A stretch of 64,000 bases of DNA from Ligula intestinalis (Eukaryota; Platyhelminthes; Cestoda; Diphyllobothriidea; Diphyllobothriidae): positions 76,998,599-77,062,598 of the forward strand of contig JAYGXS010000001.1 of NCBI GenBank assembly GCA_036362985.1, given 5' to 3'. Shown in pieces: positions 47,565-58,899 of this stretch. Position 1 is the stretch's first letter. Each line of letters starts with the position of its first letter. Under the pieces are notes generated by a model. The model did not search any database, was not told the origin of the DNA, and saw only the letters and a program-made list of their open reading frames with translations. Position numbers and translations under genes: made by a program.

Positions 47565-48330
47565 CATGCGCATTGTACTATAAACTTTTATTAATTTTAG
47601 TCAGAAAATTTTGAAATATATCTGTTCCGCGGTCGGAAATTTTGGTTTTTAGTTCAATAAAGTCAGGTAAATGCTATAATGAGATATCGAATTTTTTGTC
47701 AAGAAAACAAGGGCGATTGCAGGTCAAAAGATTCTGTTTTGCTAGGTTGTGACGCTTCGTGCCATAACTCTTGTTCCAATATAGTTTGATATGCCACATC
47801 GTTGATTGGGACCGTAAGCAAATATGCGCATGAGAACCCAAGATATTCCGTTACTTTTATTTGTCACACCCTATGCGAAATACAGTGTCCCAAAAAATGT
47901 TTACACATTTTAAATAATTGTAAACTCGACGTTTATTATACTTTCATTATTTGAAATATGTAAAAGTATTTAAATGTATCATTTTATTGTTTTTCCTTTG
48001 TATTTTGACTATATTTTAAATAATTGAGAAAGCGAGGAGCCATTGAACATGAATGCGACCAAATACCAAGGGAATTGTTTCATGGTGTGTGCGATTTAAT
48101 TGTGTCGCGTTGTCATGACCTAAATGAATTTCAGTTTGAAAACATTCAGTAAAAAAACAATAAGATGAAGCTTGTTAATATTTTTTGCATTTTTAAGTGA
48201 TAAAATTATGATAAACCCTAATTTTACAATTATGTAAAAGGTGTCTGCATTTTTTGGGACAGTTTGTATATCCAGAATTTTATATCTGCAGTTGGCTATA
48301 TCTTAAATTAGTCCGCATACCCACATACAG
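47565..48330 (+). repeat. Dispersed repeat R1, copy 3, interrupted by a MITE
   Basis: 47565-47882 aligns with about 24375-24700 and 51700-52010 (TATATCTGTTC, TTTTAGTTCA, GATATTCCGTTACTTTTAT). The homology resumes after the MITE: TCCAGAATTTTATATCTGCAG matches the R1 copy 2 segment near 52025-52050. The rest of R1 is missing. Confidence 0.6.
47883..48266. mobile_element. MITE nested in R1 (Tc1/mariner-like ends, TA duplication)
   Basis: About 384 bp. The left end is CAGTGTCCCAAAAAATG; the right end, read inverted, is CAAACTGTCCCAAAAAATG. TA flanks both sides (47881-47882 and 48267-48268). The interior is very AT-rich with no coding frame. The GTCCCAAAA-type end is common in Tc1/mariner elements. 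The interruption of R1 gives independent proof of insertion. Confidence 0.78.
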
Positions 48331-48334
48331 TGTT

Positions 48335-49775
48335 CTCTTTGTCCTAACGACATTAATAAAATGCATTGTGAAACTATTGTAAGATTGCTGGAAAGTGTTT
48401 TGCTGATAGATGGCATGTTATTGCTACCAAATGAGTCTATTTGATATTATAAGAGTGATCCGCACAGGACTGCCTAACTGATACTTATCGTGCATGCCCA
48501 CATGGCCAATCGGGTTCATTGAATGTCTGTGTGTTGTGGGACAGTGCGACCATGTAGGCCAGCAAATGCGGCTAGTGGTCGGGTACCTAATGCAGGCTCC
48601 TCAGTTGCACTATGCTAGATGCACAGACAGCCAACAATGCCGATGCTTTCTTCAAAATGAACGATACCATCAGGTCGTTTGCGATCTGTCTGTGCTTTAC
48701 TGGTGGTTGGTGTTCGTTATTTTGCCGCCTAAACGGGCCGCATGGTAGATGCGCTAGACCAAAATGGAAGGCTAGATCAGGGCACCACAGGCGTTATTCG
48801 GGATGTGCTCCCATAATAGATGTCGCACATGGGAGGGCGGAAGGTGTGGTGGCACACGTAAGTGCAGACTCCCGCCATCTGCACCCGCGCCCGATCTTGC
48901 CTCCGGTCTTCTTGGCTCGGTCTTGACACCGGACGCAAATGGTGGGTGAGGGAAGAGGGACTACGGTAGATGCAACTCAAGTGTACTAGCACTTGAAACT
49001 AATTCACGTGCAAGTCACCGTCCTTGCACATCCACACTGCAGGGTATACGCTGGACCTCGTTGGATACGACAGTCGAACTGTCTAGGTGCCCACTCTGCC
49101 GTGGCAGTGTGCGGCTTGGGGAAGGTTTGAAGACGACCAGTCAAGGCAGAGACTGCGACACACTTTAGGATGAGCAAACGCGGGAAAAGTGTGCTTGGTT
49201 ACAAACAGTGAGTCATTAACCCTGTTGTCCTCGCGGTGTGTTTGAAGGCGTCCAAAGAGGACAAATCCTAGCAGTGCAGACAAGTGGACAGGTGTTGAGC
49301 TAGAATGGCACCGATTCGTGATCTTTATCATCGGCTGAACCATTTTCGGAATTCCCCACACCCATCTGTGCTGAAATTCTGCATGCAGTTGTTCCCTTCC
49401 CCCACAATGCTTTCCCCTTCCTTGTCCAATGCTTTCTGTCTTAATAGGCAGATCCTTTGACTCACTGAGCTGAAGACCTGTGACCGACTTTGTGGCGGAT
49501 GGTCAACGATGTTGTACCCCTCCCTTGTTCAATGCCTCCTGCCTCAACGTCAAGCTGTTTGCAACTCGCTGACATGACCGATTTCCACTCGGGCACACAC
49601 GCGTGTCCAAAACGGTCGCAGCTGCCAAAGGGTCACTTGAAACTCGTTGATGACCTATCACTGACCGCTAACAGAACGCACTTGTCCTCCTCTGTCTTGG
49701 GTCTCATTTCTCGGGCCCTGACAGCATCCGTAGCGCCTGGTTATCTTAGGTAGACAGTATTGCCGATAAAGAGGA
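48335..49775. other. Stretch with no recognised gene
   Basis: Moderately GC-rich, frames to about 100 codons without domains. A loose tandem similarity exists between about 49390-49480 and 49495-49590 (CCCTCCCTTGTTCAATGCC-like), too weak for classification. Confidence 0.35.
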
Positions 49776-49779
49776 GAGA

Positions 49780-49850
49780 GAGACTGAAATGGCCACTTCT
49801 AGCTTAATAGCCGGCATCCGCCAGTCATAAACACACCCAAGGGCCACTTG
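49780..49850 (-). mobile_element. SINE tail copy, core mutated
   Basis: Minus strand: GACTGG, CGGATGC for CTGATGA, an excellent stem II hairpin CGGCTATTAAGCTA, GAAG for GAAA, TGGCCATT, then TCAGTCTC. The core is lost and the stems are kept. The head is not clear. Confidence 0.58.
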
Positions 49851-49854
49851 AAGA

Positions 49855-51540
49855 CGCCACCACCTAGCCAATGCAGCATCGGTCCTTATATGCGACTTCT
49901 CCTCGAGCAATGCAACTCACCAATCGGGTACCACATTAACTTGCTCCAACGTCACGCAAAAGCGGTGGCTACCCCCTCTCTCTTATACACACCCTCTCCT
50001 AGGCCTGGCTTCGCCCTGCATATGTGTGGCGTTGTTGAACATGTGTTGAATTTTTGTCTAGAGTTAGACAATATTTCACCGACTCCTTTGGTATTGACTA
50101 CGTGCATTCACTGTTGAGGTTTGTACATTTTTTTGCCTTCAGAATTAGTCTAGAAGTATACTGCCATACCTATTTTTGTTATCATTGGGAATTGACGTAC
50201 GCGATACGACTGCGTACTGAGTAAAGGGAAGTGAGATACTCAAACATTGATATTTCATTCCTGTTTGCCTCTATTCGGCTGGCATCGAAAACAGCTGCTC
50301 CCTATTTTGCCTCAGTCCTCACCATGTGAACGTACTATCCCAGTGGCGTCTATTCCAGCACCTCAAATTCTAGGATTTATTACGGTTAGTTCATTTTCAT
50401 CATCCTTTGGGACGAACTTTAATAAAAGAGTTTAAGTTTTCCTGCCTGAATTTGGTTTGCTTACTGTGCTTTCGCTCTGCGAAGGAGCGTAGTCTGGATT
50501 ACAACTTTGCACATTAGATGACCTAACTCATCAAATGTGTTGGAGGCTTGGAAAACTTTTGTCATAGAAGAACGCATGTAAATCTGTTATATTGAAGGAA
50601 AATTGGTTAAACATGAATGCAGCCGAACGTTTCTGAACATCCAAGTAAATTGCTGTACTATCTTATACCGCAAATCCAAACCCTACAATTTTTTTATTTT
50701 GCCTTAAAAAACATTAATATAAGCAAGAATAGTTTCAAAAAATCCCGTCTGGAACTTAAATATCTGATCTTATTTAAGTTGAAATTGGATCAAAGCAGAT
50801 ATGAGAAATCGTAATTATTTCCAGAAATAAGGAGCGAATTCGCCTTTAAAAATTATCTTTTTTAAAATTTGCAACGGATTTTGCCAGTAAAACCTTCGTG
50901 GATGCGGAGTGGGCGGCCTATGTATTACACGGGTTTTTGAGCGGTGTTTGTGACCTTACGGATGTTAGGTCACGAACTGCCTATTCGCAATTGCGTGCTA
51001 AGTAGCGTACACCTGCGACAATTCCAGAGAGTTTTCAGCCTACGAAGAGTTTGACTGAATTTGGAGCTCCACATTGGAATTGGCGCTGTTGTTTGAGAGG
51101 CTAATTCACAAGTATCTGGGTGTGTTGAGCGCTGTGAAGCGAGTTTTACTGAACTTAATCCTCAGTCAGTGACATAGCTTGGTCGCGCCTGTTAGTAGAT
51201 AACCATCGTCTTCTTCATTCTGGCGGTCAGCCCGCAGCTTGAGCAATCGAAGGCAAAGCAAGTCAAGCTCCGGGGCATGACAGATGTACCTTTGCTATCA
51301 GGCCCATGGTTGTCCGTGAATACAAGGTTATGAACGCTAGTCCTGAGCCTTGGGTTTTAGTCCGTTTCAGTCCAACGACAATTGCTGTCAATTTAAGGAT
51401 GCTCCTCACGAAAGGTGTTTGTCAACATAGTGGGGGAAAGGAGGCTGAAGACGGTGGAAGTATATGCCGCGTAAGCCTAAACTACAGTGGCCATATCATA
51501 AAAGGTGAAGATCGAAATTTGAATGCGTGGTTGAACACAT
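49855..51540. other. Stretch with no recognised feature
   Basis: Short frames only. No repeat with a copy elsewhere in the window was noticed. Confidence 0.35.
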
Positions 51541-51544
51541 ATTT

Positions 51545-53270
51545 GGGCTTGTTTATTTTATTTATCGAATAGATTTGAGGCGCAAAATACTGTTTACTAG
51601 AAAACAGATTAGTTCAGAGGAGTGTTTGTAAGAAAAAGTGGATTCAATTGGGCCAACTCCACAGTTGCTAAACGCTGCAGACCAAACCTTCGTAATTGTG
51701 TGTACTGTACTACAATAGGACATTAAAAAAACACCAGAATTCTTAAAAATTATATCTGTTCAGCGGAAAAATTTTGTTTCGTGTTCATGAAATTGATGTG
51801 CGTGCAAGTATGAGACAACGCATTATTTTCGGAAAGAGGAGCAGATTTGATTTAAAAAATTTGATTGAGCAAATCTGATAATTTTTTGTGACATTAAGTA
51901 AAGGAATAAACTTGTGAGACTGTACGTTGTTTTACCACACCAAAACTAACGACCGTAAACAAGCATATAGATGAACACCCGAGATATGCTGTTACTTTTC
52001 TCTGTCAAGACTTAAGCAAAAGATGTCCAAAAGTTTTCTATCTGCAGCTCAGCATGAAAGAATAGGGAAACTTGAAACGGAACGTGAAGAAGATTCTTCG
52101 TTTTCAAAAAATAGCAGTCTATATTCTGCCACTCTGTTGTGCTTTTGCAAACTTAGAACGAGACCTAAAAGCAAAGAAATGCACTGAAAACTGCTCCAGT
52201 ATGCACAGGGAAGCGAGTTATTTCAGTGTTAGCGTATGATTTATTCCTAATGTTCAGGGAAGTGAGAAACCAGCCACCCTTTTATTTTGACTTAATCTTC
52301 GTAGAAGGTAAATAACGCAGATACTTGACGCCGAAATATCAAAGTAAAGCGCTCTTCTAAGAGGTTACTTGCTATAGAAGGTCTTTTAATTGATTTTAGG
52401 CATATTTATATCTGGTTTTTTATTGGGAGCGTTCATTTTCTCAGCAATTAGTTGACATGTTTGGGTGATTCTCAATTTATTACTCAAACAGACAGATACA
52501 TTAGAAAGAATGCCCAAAGATTCTTTATTTAGGTAAATGTGTTTAAAAAATATCTTATTTTGAAGATTTTGAGAAGCATGTAGAAAGTTATCCTTTTTCA
52601 TGGATCAGCGACCTAAACCACTAAAATTGTATGGTACTAACCACCATTTCAAGGACGATCTGAACAAAGTGGTAATTTAAATCCTGAAATAATTACGGAG
52701 GTGTGTGACACAAGAAAATCTCTCTTAGTATGCACAAAATTGTGCGTTTATAATTGCACCTGACAATTCCACTTACATTTATTAGTCACTGACGGGCATT
52801 TCCGCACGTGAACTCACAAAATGTCTTATTCCCGTGACCTTCCAATCGGCATAGTCAAGCGAAAATCTGGTTGCCTTCGTCCACTGTAACTCCAGCAATC
52901 TATAAACGGAAGAAACAACTAGAAATCCTCGTATAACCATGTTGGAGTACGTATCGAACTTTGGGCTGTTCGGTAACGGCCACAGGCTACATCGCGCGCC
53001 ATATGAAGCATATGCATCCAAAGAATTGACAAAAGTATTATTTTCCAACGAAATTCGACTTTTGCTGCTTTATTTACTCGTTTGAAAATTTTCCACTTTC
53101 CTAAAAAACGTAATAGTACTTGATAGAACACAGTATGCCTTATTTTGAAGAACGACCATTACTTTACTGCCGTAAGACTTTGGGGGACGCAGCGTGAGCT
53201 GCGTTTGTGTAACGGGGATTTTCTTGTAGAAATCCTTGGATTTCATGAGTTAGCTCACCAAGTGTCTGCA
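51545..53270 (+). repeat. Dispersed repeat R1, copy 2
   Basis: Collinear with 24225-26050 over its whole length, same orientation, with many substitutions and small indels. Landmarks: GCGCAAAATACTGTTTACTA, GTTCATGAAATTGATG, CAATTAGTTGACATGTTTGG, TTTATTAGTCACTGACGG, GGGCTGTTCGGTAACGGC and GAAGAACGACCATTACTTTA. No conserved frame between the copies, hence probably non-coding. Confidence 0.72.
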
Positions 53271-53683
53271 GGTAAGCGCGTCTGAAAGCGCTCACTGCGG
53301 TAGTGGATGAATTCGAGGCGACTGACCTTGAACAAGGACGTCGGACACAGCAATTTTAAGCATTTGCTAGAAATCTACTTGGCCTGAACGTACACCCGTA
53401 ACGTGAATCTCCCAGTTCTGACACCTACCCCTCCTCGGACTTATATCGCTGCTTTCAACTCGACCATCAGAGACGATGAGAGCAACTTTTTATCCAGTTG
53501 CGAATAGAACAATGGGCTAAGTCCACGCGGTGTGCAATCACATCGGAAATTCAATTTGATATTGATTGTGTCCAGGGCATTTCCTTTATAGAAACGCCAG
53601 ACTCGGGGCTACATTTTGTTCAAACAGTTGGCCCATAGTGAATCCTGCGGAGTCAGTCAACATCAATTCAGTGCTTTACTTCG

Positions 53684-54192
53684 AAAGAAGAAGATTCGAT
53701 CACTGGAACAAGAGTTATTCTACGCTTCGGATTCCCTCGGGAATCCTTAATCATAGGTGATGATGACGTAGTCATGATCATGCGCAGATGGGTTCTTCTT
53801 CTTCTTCTGAACTACTTCCTGGAACTCGCATATGCTCTACGATTGGCAAGCTCTTTGGGCGCGATGGGCTCCGATTGGCTCGACGATGGGAAACACTTGC
53901 CCTTCGGGAGTCGTCTACTTATGCGCAGATCCGATTCCTGCACAGGTGTCTCGACAATAATTTGTTACTGAAATGCGTTTCGTACAGACCTCGGGTTAGT
54001 ACAGAGCTGGCGAGACGCAAAGAATTTAAACTCCATATGCGCATGATCATGACTATGTCATCGTCACCTATGATTAAGGATTTCCGAGGGAATCCGAAAC
54101 GCCAGGCAAATAAAACTCTTGTTCCAGTGATCGCATCTTCTTCTTCTGAACTGCTTCCTGTAACTCGCATATTCTCTACTATTGGCAAGTAC
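53684..54192 (+). mobile_element. Miniature PLE: terminal repeats around an N-terminal ORF fragment
   Basis: Order: a terminal-repeat segment in inverted orientation (53684-53790), the end part of the same repeat in direct orientation (53791-53850), a coding segment (to about 54030), then a full direct repeat (54035-54192). The coding part reads RLARRWETLALRE then IRFLHRCLDNNLLLK, resembling the N-terminal PLE segment ARRWEKL...FLHRCRDNNLIPK. Almost all of RT and the nuclease are deleted. The mix of direct repeats with a partial inverted 5' copy is a known PLE arrangement. Confidence 0.75.
53788..54033 (+). pseudogene. PLE ORF N-terminal fragment
   Basis: An ATG at 53788 opens a frame whose first residues (a serine run, then ELLPGTRICSTIGK) come from the terminal repeat and continue into the PLE-like ARRW and FLHRC motifs. 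The following residues are again terminal repeat. This suggests that the PLE ORF begins within its repeat. Confidence 0.6.
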
Positions 54193-54199
54193 CGTACTT

Positions 54200-55810
54200 G
54201 TTGAACTAGCCTAGATTTTTATCGATTAACCGTAAAGTTGACTGACCACTAAAAAAATGTATTAAGTCAGATTAATATCACGTAGACTGGCTATTGAAAA
54301 TATACGAAATTGTAACTCCAACTGGTTTTTGGGATATTTTCGATTAGGTATGAGATTTGTTCTCGTTTTCTCTCATTCTAAATATTTAGAATGGGAACTC
54401 GGGTGACGAGCAGCCCCATCTATGAGAATTTCAGGTAAAGAGCAAATCACCAGCAGAAAATATCGTTCGCTTAACCAACTTACGCTCATTTAACGAGCCA
54501 TCAGTGCGCGCGTATGCCTGTGTCCGCCGTTGAGTCTTGCTCCCAGAGTGTGGGACCTCGATCACCTGCAGACAATCAGTGAAGTGATGCAGTTTGAAAG
54601 CCTATCTTTCGCAAAACGAACGTTTCACAAAATGAGTTCGCTACCGGGAAGGACGTTAACTTGGTAACCGATGTTCCACTGTGCCAGAAAATTTCTTGGT
54701 TGGGAAAGCAGTTGCGATCCTAGTGTTCCAGAAACCATCAACTGTACTGGCAGTACTGGTAAACAGGCTATATTCAATTAAAGTCAGGAACTTCAGCTGG
54801 CCCTGGAGGCATCTAACAATAAAAGGACTTTTGAAAATTCTGGCCTCTGCAGTATCGGTGAGCTAACGCATTGGCTTTAAAAAAATCAGTCCTGACAGAC
54901 TTAACAATCGAGAAAAATCCGATGCGATCAATGGGATGAGAACCTTATTCACCTAAAGTTTCAGATTCCGTCGTTATCAGCTCCAAATATAACTCAAACC
55001 CTCATTGCCCTACAAAGCCGCGAGCATTAAGCCGTCATAAAATGATTCGTCCTCCTATCTCGAAATCCCAACCCGTTCATCCAAGACCATCGTGACTCAG
55101 CGAACTTGGTTTCATTGAGAGACCATCACGTGTACGTAAAAGGTTTCATTTCAAAGGGACTTATCTAAGATTTCTATGCAGCTACCACAGTCTATATAGT
55201 TTCATTGTTTTTGAAGCGTATTGGTTTGAAAGCCGTGGATGCGGGGCATCAGTTTTCAAATCTGAAAATAAAAAGAGGTTACAAACTTGTTTAACGACCT
55301 AAAGTAATAAGTCTCGCGTAAGTCTGTGGGTTTTTATCGCTGAGTTGCTGCTATCTTCGTGCTTTTTGCTGTTCCAAGCCTCATTTAGCACTTATTATTG
55401 TTTTTTGGTAGATGTAGAGGTGTCCGCTTACGGGTTCCACCGCAAAAGTTGTAGCAGATCGCATCATTTTCTGATGATGGTGAATATCCCTAACATCAAT
55501 TAACTGACACCCAGCTCTCATATGTGACTCCCTGAAACTAGGCATTGCCTAGCGGTCAGATTCCGGTAAGCGCCTCGACTGACAAGCTTAATTAGATGAC
55601 AGCATCCGGCATTGTGTGTGCTTGCAGACAAGGTACTTATCCTCCTCTTCCAAGCCCTCCTCCATCCTTCGCAGTTTCAAGTCCTAAATAAGTGTCGAGA
55701 TCACGCCATCTGCACACTAACCGGGGCTCGCAGGTGTAAAACTCATTGTCGGCATAAACAAACAAACATCAACCCATTTCCCAACCCACCCATGGACTGC
55801 TATAATCCGC
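54200..55810. other. Stretch with one PLE terminal-repeat scrap
   Basis: At about 54918-54976, GATGCGATCAATGGGATGAG, then ACCTAAAGTTTCAGATTCCG, resembles the PLE repeat in inverted orientation. The rest has only short frames and no recognised element. Confidence 0.4.
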
Positions 55811-55814
55811 TCAT

Positions 55815-57083
55815 TCTGGCAACCTGGACTGTTCGTCCTCTTCTAGGAAATCTAGGGGGCGACTGGCCAGAATGGGGGGACAATGTTCGTTGCCCGAGGA
55901 CTGGCGCATTAAAAAGTAGACATCACTGGGCTCAGTGTGAGCAGTTTTTTCTAAATACAATGCACTTTGAATTGCTTTCAATGGCGCCCAACATAAAACC
56001 GTAGATAATTTCGCCTTTCAAACAGCACAATGACGCAGTACCAAAATCAACGCCATAATTGCACACTGTGCCATGAAAGCCAGACAGGCCTTCAGCCGAC
56101 TGCAAGCCTTCGTGTGGAGTCGCCATGGCCTTCATCTTAAACTGAAGCTATGGAAGGCAGCTACCTTGATGATACTAATGTATGAAGTGGAAACATGGAT
56201 CGTCTACTCCGACCAAGTCTGGAATCAGACCAACTTCCATCTCAGCCGTTTCTGCAGAAGATTGAGGGTGGGATTCCAAAACAGGATTCCAAACATGAAG
56301 GCGATTATAAGTCAATCCATGACCTGGAGGTATCCTGCGTAGGACCGACCGATCTGAAGAAGAGAGACAAAGACGGAAGTAAACCGGATCGCTGTTGCTA
56401 AAGCCAATTGGGCGGCTCGCAAGTCACAAGCTCCTCTTAGCCACAACGCCAACACTTAAAGCCTTCCAGCATGCCCACACTGTTAAAGAACATTTTGTGT
56501 GTAGATTGACCTCGTCGAACATCTCCGAACCAACTGCAGCGACAACCCGACAATCTCAACCGTTCCGTGCACAAAAGTCCGTACCATCGCTCATGCATCA
56601 AGCTCACCAGCGCCCACAACGACGACCACCTCCAACAACCGGTGATCACAATCCTGACACCCTACCGCCGTCGCCCGTATCATCCCTGCCACAAACACCG
56701 CGACGACTATAATCACCATGTATCCCACCCTCACAACCGATGGGATTAGCTCCGATGTCTCACAAACCATCGCTCACATCATCACCGTTCCCAGTGATGG
56801 GGAATTGATCCTATCTTTCCCTCATTTTGATCGCACATTCATCCTGCCCAACGCCTTGACTGGTCACTCGCGAGACAACTGGACCAGGGCTAGAAGCCCC
56901 GACAGACACTCGTTGCATCCGCTCCTACCATGCGCATCCCACAAAAGCAGAATTAACTGCACTATCCATCCATCAAACTCACTCTGTGTACCCGACAGCT
57001 CTCCCAGCCCCGGTAGTAACAACTTGCTCAGCGCGACTACCACTAGTAGCCTCCTACTTAGCCCCTTCAAACAATCACCTTGA
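55815..57083 (+). mobile_element. Internally deleted LINE with C-terminal zinc-finger tail
   Basis: The start resembles the endonuclease beginning: LATWTVRPLLGN, then in another frame FVARGLAH, a stop and KVDITGLS. Within about 100 bases it jumps to the far 3' part of the same ORF2: KARQAFSRLQAFVWSRHGLH, ETWIVY, HLSRFCRRLRV, then AKANWAARKSQAPL, CPHC and DLVEHLRTNC (C2H2 finger with stops), Pro/Thr/Ser-rich spacers, and GELILSFPHFDRTF (finger with Cys changed to Phe). The full-length family, as I recall it from tapeworm genomes, ends in several such fingers. RT is deleted. Confidence 0.78.
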
Positions 57084-57413
57084 GGTCAGGCGTAACAATG
57101 GCGCCAACACCGTTAGCGAACATCCTTGTTCACATACATCAGATAAACCGTTACGATCGAACAGTAGGTTACAATTACTGTAGGTAAAGTACACTTTGAT
57201 TTCGATATCGAAACATGATCAGAGACCCTCCCAGTGGTCGTTTCAATCGCGTACAAGTGATGAAGGTCCAGGGTTGCTCAGAGCACTAGCCCCGTCTCGG
57301 TCATTTTCTATAATCGTTTCCCTAGCGTTTAGTAAACACGAGTCCGTACGAGTACTCTATTGTGGTCGAACAGGGAAACGATCTCTCCTATAGTGGTCAT
57401 CAACAAATATAAC

Positions 57414-58701
57414 TGAAGACTGTATAAACAGCAAAATTTAGTGGATCCATAAATTTCGAGAGGGCTCTTCAGTTGCCACCCCCCTCATTGTGCAAAGAAA
57501 ATGAACGCCAGAGAAAAAACCACAACTGAATTCACACAGAAAAAATCGATAAAAAACGGCAAGGTCACTGTACATGGCCAAGAGGCATTCGATAAAGCTG
57601 AAATTTAAACGCTGCAGACAGCAAAAAACTGGTGAAAAACACGTCTAGGCAAAAATGAAGAAAATTTGGGGAGGGGAATGTATAAACAAGGAGCCACTGC
57701 TACCAAGGTAGAGTTAGGTTTGCTACATGCTCCAATTGTTTACATAGGTCGGGTTTAAACCGCCTTATGTAGGCTGCCTTCAGGTAGCGTAAGGTGCGAG
57801 TTGTTCGTGCTTGAACAAGTACTCGGAAGTAGGTTTTAGGGTCCACGGAGTGGCCCGTATCTAGCAGGTGTTCAGTGAACCTAACTCTACCTTGGTAACA
57901 CTGGCTCCTTGTTTGCACATTCCCCTGTAGCGGGCCAGGGAGGTCGAGGTTGGCACACACCTAAAGAATAAGAGACCTGAAGATAGCTCTGCATCGGAAA
58001 CTCGGAGCTGGATTGATAAGCATCACCCAAGCACATGAATATTAATGCCGGAGTAGAAGGAAACGTGAATATATGCAGAGGAATCTACTAGTAATAAAGA
58101 ATACGTATAGAGTAATAAAATAATATGGGGATAGGGAACGGCGTTACACAGATACAAGTCCCATCTGGAGTGGAGTGTGTTCTCTTATGTCTGATCAGTT
58201 ACCGGTGGGGAAAACAGTGCTGTGAGCGACTGCAGGGGCGAGACGGGAGTGTTGACATTGTGTGTGGGACTGCGATACGATTGACGACGCTAGGCGACGG
58301 GAAAGGGGTCAGCGGCTGCGAGGGGAAAGGGCACCGGTTTCTTCACTGACACTCGATCACAGCATCTCCATCCTGGGTCCGCGCCAAAAGTGATGACCTT
58401 GGTGTACTTAAACAATCATTTAGTCTCTTGGGTTGTTACACCCCTCCCCAAATTTTCTTTCAGTTTTGCCTAGACGTTTTTTTCACCAGTTTTTTGCTGT
58501 CTATAGCGTTTAAATTTCAGCTTTATCGAATGCCTTTTGGCCATGTACAGTGACCTTGCCGTTTTAATTGATTTTTTCTGTATGAATTCAGCTGTGTATT
58601 TTCTCTGACGTTCATTCCCGTTATGCAATGAGAAGGTGGCAACTGAAGAGCCCTCTCGAAATTTATGGATCCATTAAATTTTGCTGTTTATACAGTCTTC
58701 A
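57414..58701 (-). mobile_element. PLE remnant between 260 bp inverted terminal repeats
   Basis: The arms, 57414-57677 and 58441-58701, are inverted copies of about 260 bp. Shared landmarks are TGAAGACTGTATAAACAGC, GGATCCAT, GAGAGGGCTCTTCAGTTGCC, GCCTAGACG on the right arm and AAATTTGGGGAGGGG. The interior has a PLE GIY-YIG C-terminal segment on the minus strand (57960-57700) with RFTEHLLDTGHS and PDLCKQLEHVANLTLPW. A second, shorter inverted pair (57673-57717 and 57880-57926) lies inside. About 480 bases (57960-58440) carry nothing recognisable. Confidence 0.78.
57700..57960 (-). pseudogene. PLE GIY-YIG C-terminal fragment
   Basis: 86 codons. RVRFTEHLLDTGHSVDPK, LRYLKAAYIRRFKPDLC and VANLTLPW fit the end of a PLE nuclease (a family related to the 39 kb copy by the final LPW). 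The GIY and YIG motifs are not in this fragment. Confidence 0.72.
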
Positions 58702-58784
58702 ACTTTTCACCAGGGAAAAGAAGCTTTGAATAAAACTGAACAAGGCGATCGGAAATTGTGTAGCGCAAGTGCTTTGTTCACCAA

Positions 58785-58890
58785 TACTCACCCATTTACG
58801 AAAAACCCGGTGAGATTCGAACCCACGCCACCAAGAGAAAGGCCTCAGTACAGCCAATTGAGCTACGAGGCTCCACCAGGAAATATGAGT
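58785..58890 (-). mobile_element. tRNA-like SINE head, different family
   Basis: Minus strand: GCCTCGTAGCTCAATTGGCT resembles an A box with D arm. The T arm is GTGGG TTCGAAT CTCAC with a good stem (B box). The acceptor halves do not pair and the anticodon arm is unclear, so it is a tRNA-derived repeat or pseudogene rather than a working tRNA. Confidence 0.5.
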
Positions 58891-58899
58891 TTAAGCACA

